Shown in pieces: positions 11,095 to 19,505 of a DNA stretch of 46,690 nucleotides. Each line of letters begins with the position of its first letter. The stretch's first letter is position 1. A model generated the notes under the pieces. That model was not told the origin of the DNA. It searched no databases and saw only the letters and a program-made list of their open reading frames with translations. The DNA is taken from positions 1-46,690 of the forward strand of contig JAHBWD010000068.1 in the NCBI GenBank assembly GCA_019637175.1, in the 5' to 3' direction. The stretch is from Labilithrix sp. Lineage in GTDB: Bacteria; Myxococcota_A; Polyangia; Polyangiales; Polyangiaceae. The translations under genes were made by a program, and so were the position numbers.

Positions 11095-12390
11095 CTACAG
11101 CGAGAGGCCGAGCAGGATCCGGTGGGTCGAGTACTCGGTGTTCAGGACGTCGAGGGCGAAGCCGTAGGACGTCTCGAGCGCGCCGAGGTGCAAGACGGCC
11201 TGGCCGAGGGGCATGATGCCTCCACCGCGGATCGCGATCGTGGTGGCCTCGAGCTGGGCCTGGCACGTCGTCCCGATCACGCAGCCCGGGGGCCCGAGGA
11301 CGGCGCCGAGGCGCGTCTCTTCGCCTCGATCGAACGTCGCGAGCATGCCGCCGCCGATCGTGAAGTACGTCGGGAACGCGTACGGGAAGAGCAGGACGCG
11401 ATAGCCGACCACGAGCTCGCCGAAGAGGCGGCGCGTCGAGCGCGCGACGACGGGCTCGTTCGTGTCGTTCTTGCCCGCGAAGAGGAGCCCGATGCGCAGC
11501 GTGATCGCGACGCGGTCGTAGCCGACGAGGCTGCCGCCGAGGTAAGGGCCCACGTACGTCGACGCGTTCATGTCGACGTTCCAGCCGATGCCGATCGCGC
11601 CGTCGCGCGCCGTCCAGCGGCCGAGGTAAGCGTGGCGGCCGATGCGCGCGACGAGCCGCGAGAGGTGCACCACGGGGACGCCGAAGCCGATGCGCGACTC
11701 GAGCAGGCGATCGGCGACGCCGACCACGTGCCCGTCGCACGTGAGCATGGGGCCGCCGGAGTTGCCCGGGCTCAGCACCGCGTCGGTCTGGATGTACGCC
11801 TCGCTCTTCGCGCTGACGACGCCCTGCGAGACGCTGAAGTTGAGCAGGCCCTCGAGCTCGCGCGACACGCGCGGGAGATCTCCGTACGGGTTGCCGATCG
11901 CGAGGATCGGCGCGCCGACCGCCACGTCCCAGCGAGGCACGAGGGGAGGGGCTTCGCTCGCGTCTTCCAGCTCGAGGATCGCGAGATCGTGATCGTCGTC
12001 CCACGCGACGACCTCGCCGCGGGTGATGCGACCGCCGGGGAACTCGACGCGCACGCCGCGGCCGAGATCGACGACGTGGAGCGCGGTCGCGACGTGGCGG
12101 TTCGAGAAGAAGACGAAGCCGGTGCCGAGACCGCCGTCGGGGCGCGTGATCCGGACGACGCTCGGCTTGGTCTGCTTGTAGACGAGCTCGATGAAGCCCG
12201 GCTTGCACTGCGGCGCGTCTTCCGCCTCGCCTTTCGCCGGCGGCGGAGGCGCGGGGACCATCGGAGACTCGGCGGGCGGCGTCGGGACCGGCTCGAGCGG
12301 GGGCAGCGTCTCCGGCTGCGCGAACGCGGGAGCAGCGCCGAACGCACCGAAGGAGAAGAGGGCCGTGAAGAGCAGCGCCCGAAGCTTCAA
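11095..12390 (-). CDS. HtrA-like serine protease with C-terminal beta-barrel-like domain
   Basis: The start is a TTG at 12390 that overlaps the bamD stop (TTGA). It opens a Sec signal (MKLRALLFTALFSFG, cleavage after AFA). After a Pro-rich stretch comes an S1C/trypsin-fold protease domain with an intact triad: His105 in TALHVVD, Asp135 in DHDLAIL and Ser211 in SPGNSGGPM. No PDZ domain follows. Residues 262-431 instead show alternating hydrophobic/polar strands with Gly and aromatic residues (GAIGIGWNVDM, YFTIGGGML, IRGGGIMPL) ending in RILLGLSL, as in small outer-membrane barrels. It could be an outer-membrane-anchored periplasmic or surface protease. Coupling to bamD fits an envelope role. 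The barrel is inferred from pattern only. Confidence 0.82.
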   Translation of the reverse strand: MKLRALLFTALFSFGAFGAAPAFAQPETLPPLEPVPTPPAESPMVPAPPPPAKGEAEDAPQCKPGFIELVYKQTKPSVVRITRPDGGLGTGFVFFSNRHVATALHVVDLGRGVRVEFPGGRITRGEVVAWDDDHDLAILELEDASEAPPLVPRWDVAVGAPILAIGNPYGDLPRVSRELEGLLNFSVSQGVVSAKSEAYIQTDAVLSPGNSGGPMLTCDGHVVGVADRLLESRIGFGVPVVHLSRLVARIGRHAYLGRWTARDGAIGIGWNVDMNASTYVGPYLGGSLVGYDRVAITLRIGLLFAGKNDTNEPVVARSTRRLFGELVVGYRVLLFPYAFPTYFTIGGGMLATFDRGEETRLGAVLGPPGCVIGTTCQAQLEATTIAIRGGGIMPLGQAVLHLGALETSYGFALDVLNTEYSTHRILLGLSL

Positions 12391-13223
12391 ACGCCGCGCT
12401 CCCTCATGTAGTCGAGGTAGTTGTTCGCCTGCACGACCAGCGGGCTCCTCGGGTAGTCGCGGAGGAGCGCGTTGAACGACTCTCTCGCTTCGCCGAACTT
12501 GTGCATCTTGAGATAGACCTCGCCGAGCAAGAGCAGGGCCTCGGCCTCGAGGCCCGAGTCGACGTGATCGGAGAGCGACTGCCCGCGGATCTGCGGGCCG
12601 CCGGCGAACGTGCGCATCGCGTATTGGATGCGGAGCACGGCGGCCTGGAAGTTGTCGCGCTGGAGGTAGAAGCGCGCCACGTAGAGCTCGTGGCGCATGA
12701 GGCGCGCGGTCACGTCGGCGAGCAGCTCGCGGATCTTCTGCGACTCCTTCGCGTTCGGATAGTCGTGGACGTAGGCCTTGAGCTCCTTGAACGCGTCGAC
12801 GATGACGGCCTGATCGCGCTCGTCGGCGCTCGGGAGCAGGAACGACTCCGAGATCTGCTTGTACTGCGCCTCGGCGATGCGCGAGCGCGCGTACGAGACC
12901 TCTTCGACGTCGGAGCGGTGATCGTGCACGAACTGGCGATAGCCGCGGATCGCCTCGGAGAACTTCTCCTGCTCGAAGTCGGCGTCGGCGATGCGCAGCT
13001 CGGCGAGGCGCGCGTACTTCGAGTAGCTGTACTTCCGCTTCACCTCGCGGAGCAGGCTCTGCGCCTCGATCCAGTTGTGCGCCTCGAGCTCTTTGAGCGC
13101 CTCGTCGTACGCGCGCTTGGCGTCGGCCGTGTAGCTGAGCGCCGTGCGGGGCTCGGGCTTCTCGCATCCCGGCGCGGCGGCCAGCACGAGAGCCGCGAGG
13201 AGGGTCAGCCGAACGCGAAGCAT
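12387..13223 (-). CDS. bamD: Outer-membrane assembly lipoprotein BamD
   Basis: The 278-residue lipoprotein starts MLRVRLTLLAALVLAAAPGC, with the acylated Cys at 20. It consists of TPR-like helices: YDEALKELEAHNWIEAQSLL, KFSEAIRGYRQFVHDH, YPNAKESQKIRELLADVTAR, and a last repeat KFGEARESFNALLRDYP. This matches the BamD/ComL family, which works with the BamA barrel at the inner face of the outer membrane to insert beta-barrel proteins. The length is slightly above the E. coli protein. bamA is not in the window. The gene overlaps the start of the protease gene by 4 bases. Confidence 0.92.
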   Translation of the reverse strand: MLRVRLTLLAALVLAAAPGCEKPEPRTALSYTADAKRAYDEALKELEAHNWIEAQSLLREVKRKYSYSKYARLAELRIADADFEQEKFSEAIRGYRQFVHDHRSDVEEVSYARSRIAEAQYKQISESFLLPSADERDQAVIVDAFKELKAYVHDYPNAKESQKIRELLADVTARLMRHELYVARFYLQRDNFQAAVLRIQYAMRTFAGGPQIRGQSLSDHVDSGLEAEALLLLGEVYLKMHKFGEARESFNALLRDYPRSPLVVQANNYLDYMRERGV

Positions 13224-13268
13224 CGGCTCAGGCGTTTACACCATCCGCGAGCGGCCAGAAACCACTCT

Positions 13269-13577
13269 TCATTTGGCGTCGCCGCGCCAGCGCACGATGC
13301 GGCGGGCCGGCGGCTCGCCGTCCGAGGCCGCCTGCCGATACGCCGCGCGAACGATGAGCCGAATCTTCTCTTCGAGATCGGAGGGCGCCGCCGCGCCTTC
13401 GTCGCTCGCGCCGAGCTCGACGCCGACGACGCCCTCGGACGAGACCGTGACGCGCAGCGGAAATGCAGCGTCGGGGAGCGTCGCGGCGCCCGCGTACGTC
13501 CAAGGCGGCCCGCCGTCGCGCGGCCGCTCGATCGCGATCCGCACCCCAGTCTCCGGCCGCTCCGACGCGATGCCCAC
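13269..13577 (-). CDS. Hypothetical 102-residue protein
   Basis: A GTG at 13577 opens a 102-codon frame with strong GC3 bias. The protein has no signal peptide or membrane segment. It has a predicted beta-rich first half (TGVRIAIERP, WTYAGAATL, FPLRVTVSSEGVVGVELG) and a helical second half (SDLEEKIRLIVRAAYRQA) ending in a basic RRIVRWRGDAK. It sits 45 bp upstream of bamD on the same strand, so it is probably co-transcribed. I do not recognise a family. Confidence 0.6.
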   Translation of the reverse strand: MGIASERPETGVRIAIERPRDGGPPWTYAGAATLPDAAFPLRVTVSSEGVVGVELGASDEGAAAPSDLEEKIRLIVRAAYRQAASDGEPPARRIVRWRGDAK

Positions 13578-13601
13578 ACGGCGGACCTAGCACATCTTCC
13601 C

Positions 13602-13630
13602 TTGACCCCCCGGCCCATCGACCCTTAGAC
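13602..13630 (+). promoter_or_regulatory. Weak candidate promoter for greA
   Basis: TTGACC at 13602-13607 matches five of six -35 positions and is followed after 17 bases by TTAGAC, a poor -10. It lies about 14-40 bp before the greA ATG and would give a very short leader. Reported only because the -35 match and spacing are good. Confidence 0.25.
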
Positions 13631-13643
13631 CCGTTCTTCAGCC

Positions 13644-14120
13644 ATGGTCGAGAAGAACCCGATCACCCCGGAAGGGGCCCAGAAGCTTCGCGACGAGCTC
13701 CACCATCGGAAGACGGTCGAGCGGCCGCACATCACGCAGCTCATCGCCGAGGCGCGCGCGCACGGCGACCTCAGCGAAAACGCCGAGTATCACGCGGCGC
13801 GCGAGCGCGGCGGGTTCAACGAGGGCCGCATCAAGGAGCTCGAAGACAAGATCGCGCGGGCCGAGGTGATCGATCCGTCGAAGCTCGCCGGCGACAAGGT
13901 CGCGTTCGGGGCGACGGTGAAGCTCATGAACACCGAGACCGAAGAAGAGGCGACGTACCGCATCGTGGGCGCCGACGAGTCCGACATCAACCAGGGCTCG
14001 ATCAGCATCACGAGCCCGATGGCGCGCTCGCTCCTCGGCAAAGAGGTGGGCGACGAGGCGAAGGTGCGCACGCCGGCGGGAGAGCGCGTCTACGAGATCC
14101 TCGAGGTCGTCTTCAAGTAA
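13644..14120 (+). CDS. greA: Transcription elongation factor GreA
   Basis: The 158-residue protein enters the RNA polymerase secondary channel and stimulates cleavage of backtracked RNA. The N-terminal coiled coil begins at ITPEGAQKLRDEL and carries the acidic tip DLSENAEYHAARE. The C-terminal FKBP-like domain contains YRIVGADESD, GSISITSPMARSLLGK and the ending GERVYEILEV. All are standard for GreA rather than GreB. The tip includes the two acidic residues that bind catalytic magnesium. It is the first gene of a plus-strand run and ends 10 bp before recG. Confidence 0.97.
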   Translation: MVEKNPITPEGAQKLRDELHHRKTVERPHITQLIAEARAHGDLSENAEYHAARERGGFNEGRIKELEDKIARAEVIDPSKLAGDKVAFGATVKLMNTETEEEATYRIVGADESDINQGSISITSPMARSLLGKEVGDEAKVRTPAGERVYEILEVVFK

Positions 14121-14130
14121 GGGGCTGTCC

Positions 14131-16515
14131 GTGCCGTTCCGCCCGCTCTTGCGGATGGCGCGGGCGTGGCTCGGGGAGCCCGAGCCCGACGCCGGAAAGC
14201 TCGCCGCGTTGATCGCGCGGAGCAAGATCGCCGCGCCCGACGTGCCGGAGGATCGCCGCGCCGACTGGGCCAAGCTCCTCGCCGGCCTCGAGACGGGCGA
14301 CCGGACGCGCGCACACGTCGAGGGCCTCGTGCGCGCGTGCCGGATGTTCTCGCGGCCCGCGCGCACGCCGCGGAGGCGCCCCGTGAACGCGGCGCCCGTC
14401 GGCGCGCTCGACCCCGTCGATCGGCTGCCCGGCCTCGGGCCCGGGGCGCGCGCGGCGCTCGCGGAGCACGGGATCGAGAGCGTGAGCGATCTGATCTGGC
14501 TCGCGCCGGCGACGTGGGACGATCTGCGCGCGCCGCTCGATCTCGCGAGCGCCGCTTCCATGGCGCGAGGGATCCACGAGGCGAGCGGCGGCGCCGTGAA
14601 GACGCCGCGCGCGGCCGTCGTCGCGATCGTCAAGAGCGCGAGCGTCGTGCCGATCCGCGGCCGGCGCTCGGTGCGCGTGCTCGTCCATGACGAAGCCGAC
14701 GAAACATGTAAATTACATGCTTTTTGGTTCTTCATGGCCCACGGCGTCCTCGCCGCGGCCAAGCCCGGCGAGCGCGTGCTCCTCGTCGGCAGGATCGTCG
14801 CCGAGCCCAAGAAGCCGCCGCGCATGGCCCACCCGGAGATCTTCGCCGACGGTCCGGACGCGCGCCGCGTGCGCGCGCGCTACCCCAGGCTCGGGCCGCC
14901 CGAGGCCGCGGTGCGCAAGGCGATCGGTCACGCGCTCGGCGCGGGCCTCGCGCCCGACCCGGTGCCGCGCGACGTCGCGATCCGCGAGGGGATGCCCGAC
15001 GTCGCGGCGCTCCTCGCCGACGTCCACGCCGCGGCCGGCGCGTCGCCGAGCGACGAGGGCAAGGCGCGCTTCGTCGAGCGCCTCGCGTGGGCCGAGGCGT
15101 TCACACGCGTCTGGCAGCGCATCGCCGCCGAGCGCGCGCAGGGGACGGGAGGCGCGCCGCGCATGCCGGCGCGCCCCGATCTCGTCGACGCGCTCGCGCG
15201 CGAGCTCGGCTTCGCGCTGACGCAGGATCAGCGCGGCGCGATCGCGGAGATCGCGAACGATCTCGCGGAGCCGCGGCCGATGCGACGCCTCGTGCTCGGC
15301 GACGTCGGCACCGGCAAGACCGCCGTCGCGCTCGCGGCCGCCGCGCAGGCCGTCGCCGCGGGCTTCCAGGTCGCGATCCTCGCGCCGACGACCGTGCTCG
15401 CCGAGCAGTACGTCGACGCGCTCCGCCCGCTCGAGCGCGCGGCTGGCGCGCGCGTCGCCTTCCTCGCCTCGGGCGTCTCCGCCGCGGCGAGGCGCAGCGC
15501 GGAGGCGCTCCTCCGGAGCGGCGAGGCGCAGGTCGCCGTCGGCACGCACGCGCTGCTCCGCGAGGGGGTCGCGATCCCGAAGCTCGGTCTCGTCGTCGTC
15601 GACGAGCAGCAGCGCCTCGGCGTCGCGCAGCGCCTCTCGCTCGTCAAGAAAGGCGAGCGCCCGCACCTCTTGACCCTGAGCGCGACGCCGATCCCTCGCA
15701 CGCTGGCGCTGGCGCTCCGCGGCGAGCTCGCGACGTCGGTGCTCCGCGAGAGGCCGTCGGGTCGACCGCCGGTCGCGACCGAGCTCGCGTCGCAGCTCGA
15801 TCCCGTCGTCGCGCGCGTCGGCGAGGCCGCGCGGCGCGGCGAGCGCGTCTTCTGGATCGTTCCACGCGTCGAGGTCGATCTCGACGCCGAAGAAGACGAC
15901 GATCCGCTCGCGAGCGCGATCGCGCGGCGCGACTGGCTCGACGCCGCGCTCCCGGACGAGCGCGTGGTGCTCTTGCACGGCAAGATGGCCGCGGCCGAAA
16001 AGCGCGAGGCCATGCAGACCTTCCGCCGCGGCGACGCGCGCGTGCTCGCCTCCACGACCGTCGTCGAGGTCGGCGTCGACGTCCCCGAGGCGACGCTCAT
16101 GGTCGTCGAGAACGCCGAGCGCTTCGGCCTCGCGCAGCTCCACCAGCTCCGCGGCCGCGTCGGCCGAGGCGATCGGCCGGGGACGTGCATCCTCCTCCAC
16201 GCCGAGCCGCTCGAGGGCGCGGCGCGGAGGCGCCTCCACGCGTTGACCGAGCTCTCGAGCGGCGAAGACGTCGCGCGCGCCGATCTCGAGCTCCGCGGGG
16301 CAGGGGACCTCGGGGGAACGCGCCAGCACGGCGACGAAGAGGAGCTGCTCTACCTCGCGCGAGGCGCGAGCCACCCGTGGCTCTCGCGCGTGGAGAGCGA
16401 CGCGCGAGAGATCGCCGCGCGCGATCCCGATCTCGAAGAAGACGACCATCGCGTCCTCCGCTTGCTCGTCGCGCGCCTCGGGCACGACATCGCCGTGCGC
16501 GAGGAGGCCGGATGA
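14131..16515 (+). CDS. recG: ATP-dependent DNA helicase RecG
   Basis: The 794-residue helicase remodels stalled replication forks and branched DNA. After a family-variable N-terminus, the helix-hairpin-helix/OB wedge region contains RLPGLGPGARAALAEHGI. The helicase motor has Walker A LGDVGTGKTAVAL, the DEQQR box (VVVDEQQRLGV, a variant of the usual DEQHRFGV), LSATPIPRTLALAL, and the C-terminal lobe with STTVVEVGVDVPEATLM and QLHQLRGRVGRG. It starts with GTG at 14131, behind a G-rich sequence 10 bp after greA. Its stop overlaps the next start (ATGA). The wedge region contains a strikingly AT-rich codon cluster (listed separately). Confidence 0.96.
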   Translation: MPFRPLLRMARAWLGEPEPDAGKLAALIARSKIAAPDVPEDRRADWAKLLAGLETGDRTRAHVEGLVRACRMFSRPARTPRRRPVNAAPVGALDPVDRLPGLGPGARAALAEHGIESVSDLIWLAPATWDDLRAPLDLASAASMARGIHEASGGAVKTPRAAVVAIVKSASVVPIRGRRSVRVLVHDEADETCKLHAFWFFMAHGVLAAAKPGERVLLVGRIVAEPKKPPRMAHPEIFADGPDARRVRARYPRLGPPEAAVRKAIGHALGAGLAPDPVPRDVAIREGMPDVAALLADVHAAAGASPSDEGKARFVERLAWAEAFTRVWQRIAAERAQGTGGAPRMPARPDLVDALARELGFALTQDQRGAIAEIANDLAEPRPMRRLVLGDVGTGKTAVALAAAAQAVAAGFQVAILAPTTVLAEQYVDALRPLERAAGARVAFLASGVSAAARRSAEALLRSGEAQVAVGTHALLREGVAIPKLGLVVVDEQQRLGVAQRLSLVKKGERPHLLTLSATPIPRTLALALRGELATSVLRERPSGRPPVATELASQLDPVVARVGEAARRGERVFWIVPRVEVDLDAEEDDDPLASAIARRDWLDAALPDERVVLLHGKMAAAEKREAMQTFRRGDARVLASTTVVEVGVDVPEATLMVVENAERFGLAQLHQLRGRVGRGDRPGTCILLHAEPLEGAARRRLHALTELSSGEDVARADLELRGAGDLGGTRQHGDEEELLYLARGASHPWLSRVESDAREIAARDPDLEEDDHRVLRLLVARLGHDIAVREEAG
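14705..14719. repeat. AT-rich inverted repeat inside recG
   Basis: CATGTAA-A-TTACATG is a 7-bp inverted repeat with a one-base centre, embedded in recG. It falls in a run of codons rare in this genome (ACA TGT AAA TTA CAT GCT TTT), in sharp contrast to the flanking GC-rich sequence. It could be a DNA-binding site or a translational pause; neither is shown. Confidence 0.5.
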
Positions 16516-19472
16516 GCGCGCGCCTCGCGAGGTACGGAGACGCCTTCGTCTTCGACGTGGGCGGCGTGCTCGCGTCGTGGATCGTGCTCCTCGCGCTCGA
16601 GAACCTCGTGGTGGGCCTCGGCTGGCGCGATCAGTTCGTCGCGCCCTGGGAGATGGGTCACGCGCGCAACTACCTCGCGCCGATCGCGCTCGCGGCGTCG
16701 CTGCCGCTCGCGGTGCTCGCCGTGGGCGTCGGTCACCTCGCCGCGGCCGGCCGAGCCCGCGAGGCCGCGACGCTGGCGTTCGGCGCGGGGGGCCTGCTCG
16801 CGTACGGCGTCTCCTCCGGCCGCCACATGGCCAGCGACGTCGTGCGCGCCACGTTCGTGATCGTCGTCGCAGCCGTCGCCGCGGCGATCGCGATGGGCGT
16901 CGTGCGCCGACTGCCGGGCGTGCGCCCCGCGGCGATCGCGATCGGCGGCGGCGCGATCGCGGCCGGCGCCTGGCTCGCCGACGCGTTCGTGTTGCCGCGC
17001 CTGTATCCCGCGTTCCACGCCGCGCTCTTCGCGATCACGCTCTCGGCCTGGGCCGCCACGTACGTCTGCGTCCGCGGGCGCCGCGCCGCGCGCATCTCCG
17101 GCGGCGCGGCGATCGCGATCGCCGTCGCGTCGATCGCGTGGGCGCCGTACGCCGCGCGCGCCGTCGGGCGATCCGACAACCTCAGGCGCGTCCTCCTCGA
17201 GCACGCGCCCATCCAAGGTCGCGCGGTGCTCCTCGCGTCGCGGATGGCGCCGCCGCCGCCGATCGACGAGGGCGACGAAGCCGTCACCGCGGCGGCCCTC
17301 AGCGGAGGTCCGACGCGGCGCGCGCTCGACTGGACGGGGAGGGACATCGTCGTCGTCACGATCGACGCGCTCCGCGCCGATCACGTCGGCGCCTACGGCT
17401 ACCCGCGCCCGACCACGCCGAACATCGACCGCCTCGCGGCGCGCGGCGTGCGCTTCGATCGCGCGTACTGTCCGACGCCGCACACGTCGTACTCGGTCGC
17501 GTCGATGATGACGGGAAAGTACATGCGACCGCTGCTCGCCATGGGGGCCGGCGACGACGCCGAGACGTGGGCGGGTTACCTCCGGCGCTACGGCTTCCGC
17601 ACGGCGGCGTTCTACCCGCCCGCCGTCTTCTTCATCGACGAGCACCGCTTCCGCGCGCTTCGCGCGAACGATCTCGGCTTCGAATACAAGAAGGAGGAGT
17701 TCGCCGCGCCCGATCTGCGAAAGCGCCAGATCGCCGACTACGTGAAGCGCGCTCCTCACGACAAGCCGCTCTTTCTCTGGGTGCACCTCTTCGAGCCCCA
17801 CGAGCCCTACGTCGCCCACCCCGAGCACCCGTTCTCGGGCGACGAGCGCGTCGACGCGTACGACAGCGAAATCGCGATGGCCGACGCGATCGTGGGCGAC
17901 GTGGTGCGCGTGATGGAGGAGCGCCGCCCGGGAGCCGTGTTCATCGTGAGCGCCGACCACGGCGAGGAGTTCGGCGATCACGGCGGCCGCTATCACGGCA
18001 CGACGGTCTACGAGGAGCAGGTGAGGGTACCCCTCGTGATCGCGGGCGCGGGCATCACGCCGCGCGTCGTCGGCGCACCCGTGCAGACCGTCGATCTGCT
18101 GCCGACGACGCTCGCCGCGCTCGACGTTCCGCGGCCCGCTCGCGTGCGCGGGCGCGACCTCGGCGCCGTGATCGGCGGCGCCGACCCCGGTGAGGGGCTC
18201 GCGTTCGCCGAGACCGACGACTACACGCTGGTCGCCCGCGGCGACGAGCGTCTGGTGTGCCTCCGAAAGATTGCATCCTGCACGCTCTTCGACGTGCGCC
18301 GCGATCCCGGGCAGAAGCACCCGATCGCCGACCGCCCCGAGCGCGTCCAGGAGCTCCGGCGCCTCACCGCCGCGATCGAACGCGAGAGCGGCAAGCTCGA
18401 GGCGCCGTCGCTCCCCGACGCGCTTCGCCGCGGCCTGCAAGGCGATCGCGACGCCGCCGAAGACGTCGCGCCGCTGCTCGACGACGCGCGGGTCGACATC
18501 CGGCGCGCGGCCGCCAAGGTCGCGTTCCGCCTCCGCGCGCCGGAGATGGCGCCGCAGCTTCGTCGCGCGCTCGCGCGCGACGAGGACGTCGAGGTGAAGA
18601 CCTTCTGCGCGCTCGCGCTGGTGCGCGCGGGCGAGGCGGAGGCCTCGTCGATCGAGGCGATCCTGAAGGGCGACGATCGACCGGCGAGGACCGCCGCCGC
18701 GCTCGTCCTCGCGGAGAAGGGGGACGCGAGGGGCGAAGACGCCCTCGTCGATCGCTGGAACGCGGCCTTCGCGCCCGGCGCGCGCGAGCGCGGCGAGCTC
18801 GACGAGGCGCGCGAGATCCTCACAGCGCTCGGGACCATTCGCGCTCGATCGGCGACGGCCGCGCTCACGGCGTCGCTCGACGACGTGCGCCTGCGCCCGT
18901 ACGTCGTCGAGACCCTCGCGGCGATCGGCGACGTGCGCGCGAAAGAGGCGCTCCTCGCGCACCTGGCGAACGAGCGGTACGTGGGCCTTCGCGTCGCCGA
19001 GGCCAAGGCGCTCGTGCGCCTCGGCGCGAAGACCGAGATCCGCGCGCCGCTCGCGCGCTTCGCGGGCGTGAACGAGCCGATGGAAGACGTGCTCCCGATC
19101 GCGCGCGAGGCGGGCCTCCTGACGCCGGCGCGGGGCGGCTGGACCTCGGCGGCGCCTTCGCCGCGCGTCAGGATCGATCTCCAGATCGCCGGGGAGGGGC
19201 CGGCGCGGATCTTCGTCGAGAGCGCGAGCGACGCGCCGCCCGAGGGCAAGGTCGCGGGGGCGGCGCTGGTCCTCACGCGGCGCGCGGGCGCGAGCCCGAC
19301 GTGGACCGCCGAGCTCCCCGCGATCGCCGGCCGGGCCCGCGTGGAGCTCGAGCACCCCATGGGGATCGGGGCGCTCTGGATCGTGCGGCGCGCCGAGGAG
19401 CTGCCGCCGCCTCCGCCGCGGCCCTGGGAGGACGCGGGCGCGAAGAGCAGCGACGATGACGGCGGGCTTTGA
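16512..19472 (+). CDS. Membrane sulfatase/phosphotransferase with HEAT repeats
   Basis: The 986-residue protein starts at ATG 16512, overlapping the recG stop by 4 bases. About seven transmembrane helices fill residues 10-240. From about 278 comes an alkaline-phosphatase-superfamily domain: VVTIDALRADHVGAYGY with metal-binding Asp, TPNIDRLAARG, a nucleophile region CPTPHTSYSVASMMTG, and SADHGEEFGDHGGR near 480. The formylglycine signature C/S-x-P-x-R is absent, so a Thr/Ser nucleophile like that of lipoteichoic-acid synthase and phosphoethanolamine transferases is more likely than sulfatase action. Residues about 645-830 are HEAT-like helical repeats (DDARVDIRRAAAKVAFRL, DEDVEVKTFCALALV), then a beta domain and a Pro/acidic tail. 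It may modify envelope polymers; the substrate is unknown. Confidence 0.85.
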   Translation: MSARLARYGDAFVFDVGGVLASWIVLLALENLVVGLGWRDQFVAPWEMGHARNYLAPIALAASLPLAVLAVGVGHLAAAGRAREAATLAFGAGGLLAYGVSSGRHMASDVVRATFVIVVAAVAAAIAMGVVRRLPGVRPAAIAIGGGAIAAGAWLADAFVLPRLYPAFHAALFAITLSAWAATYVCVRGRRAARISGGAAIAIAVASIAWAPYAARAVGRSDNLRRVLLEHAPIQGRAVLLASRMAPPPPIDEGDEAVTAAALSGGPTRRALDWTGRDIVVVTIDALRADHVGAYGYPRPTTPNIDRLAARGVRFDRAYCPTPHTSYSVASMMTGKYMRPLLAMGAGDDAETWAGYLRRYGFRTAAFYPPAVFFIDEHRFRALRANDLGFEYKKEEFAAPDLRKRQIADYVKRAPHDKPLFLWVHLFEPHEPYVAHPEHPFSGDERVDAYDSEIAMADAIVGDVVRVMEERRPGAVFIVSADHGEEFGDHGGRYHGTTVYEEQVRVPLVIAGAGITPRVVGAPVQTVDLLPTTLAALDVPRPARVRGRDLGAVIGGADPGEGLAFAETDDYTLVARGDERLVCLRKIASCTLFDVRRDPGQKHPIADRPERVQELRRLTAAIERESGKLEAPSLPDALRRGLQGDRDAAEDVAPLLDDARVDIRRAAAKVAFRLRAPEMAPQLRRALARDEDVEVKTFCALALVRAGEAEASSIEAILKGDDRPARTAAALVLAEKGDARGEDALVDRWNAAFAPGARERGELDEAREILTALGTIRARSATAALTASLDDVRLRPYVVETLAAIGDVRAKEALLAHLANERYVGLRVAEAKALVRLGAKTEIRAPLARFAGVNEPMEDVLPIAREAGLLTPARGGWTSAAPSPRVRIDLQIAGEGPARIFVESASDAPPEGKVAGAALVLTRRAGASPTWTAELPAIAGRARVELEHPMGIGALWIVRRAEELPPPPPRPWEDAGAKSSDDDGGL

Positions 19473-19505
19473 CGCGCCGTCCGCAGCAGGGCTAGAGTCG
19501 CGCCC

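Noticed and set aside
17455..17520. Formylglycine sulfatase signature in the HEAT-repeat membrane protein
   Set aside because: The Cys in AYCPTPH is not followed by the required Pro and Arg at the right spacing; a Thr/Ser nucleophile fits better.
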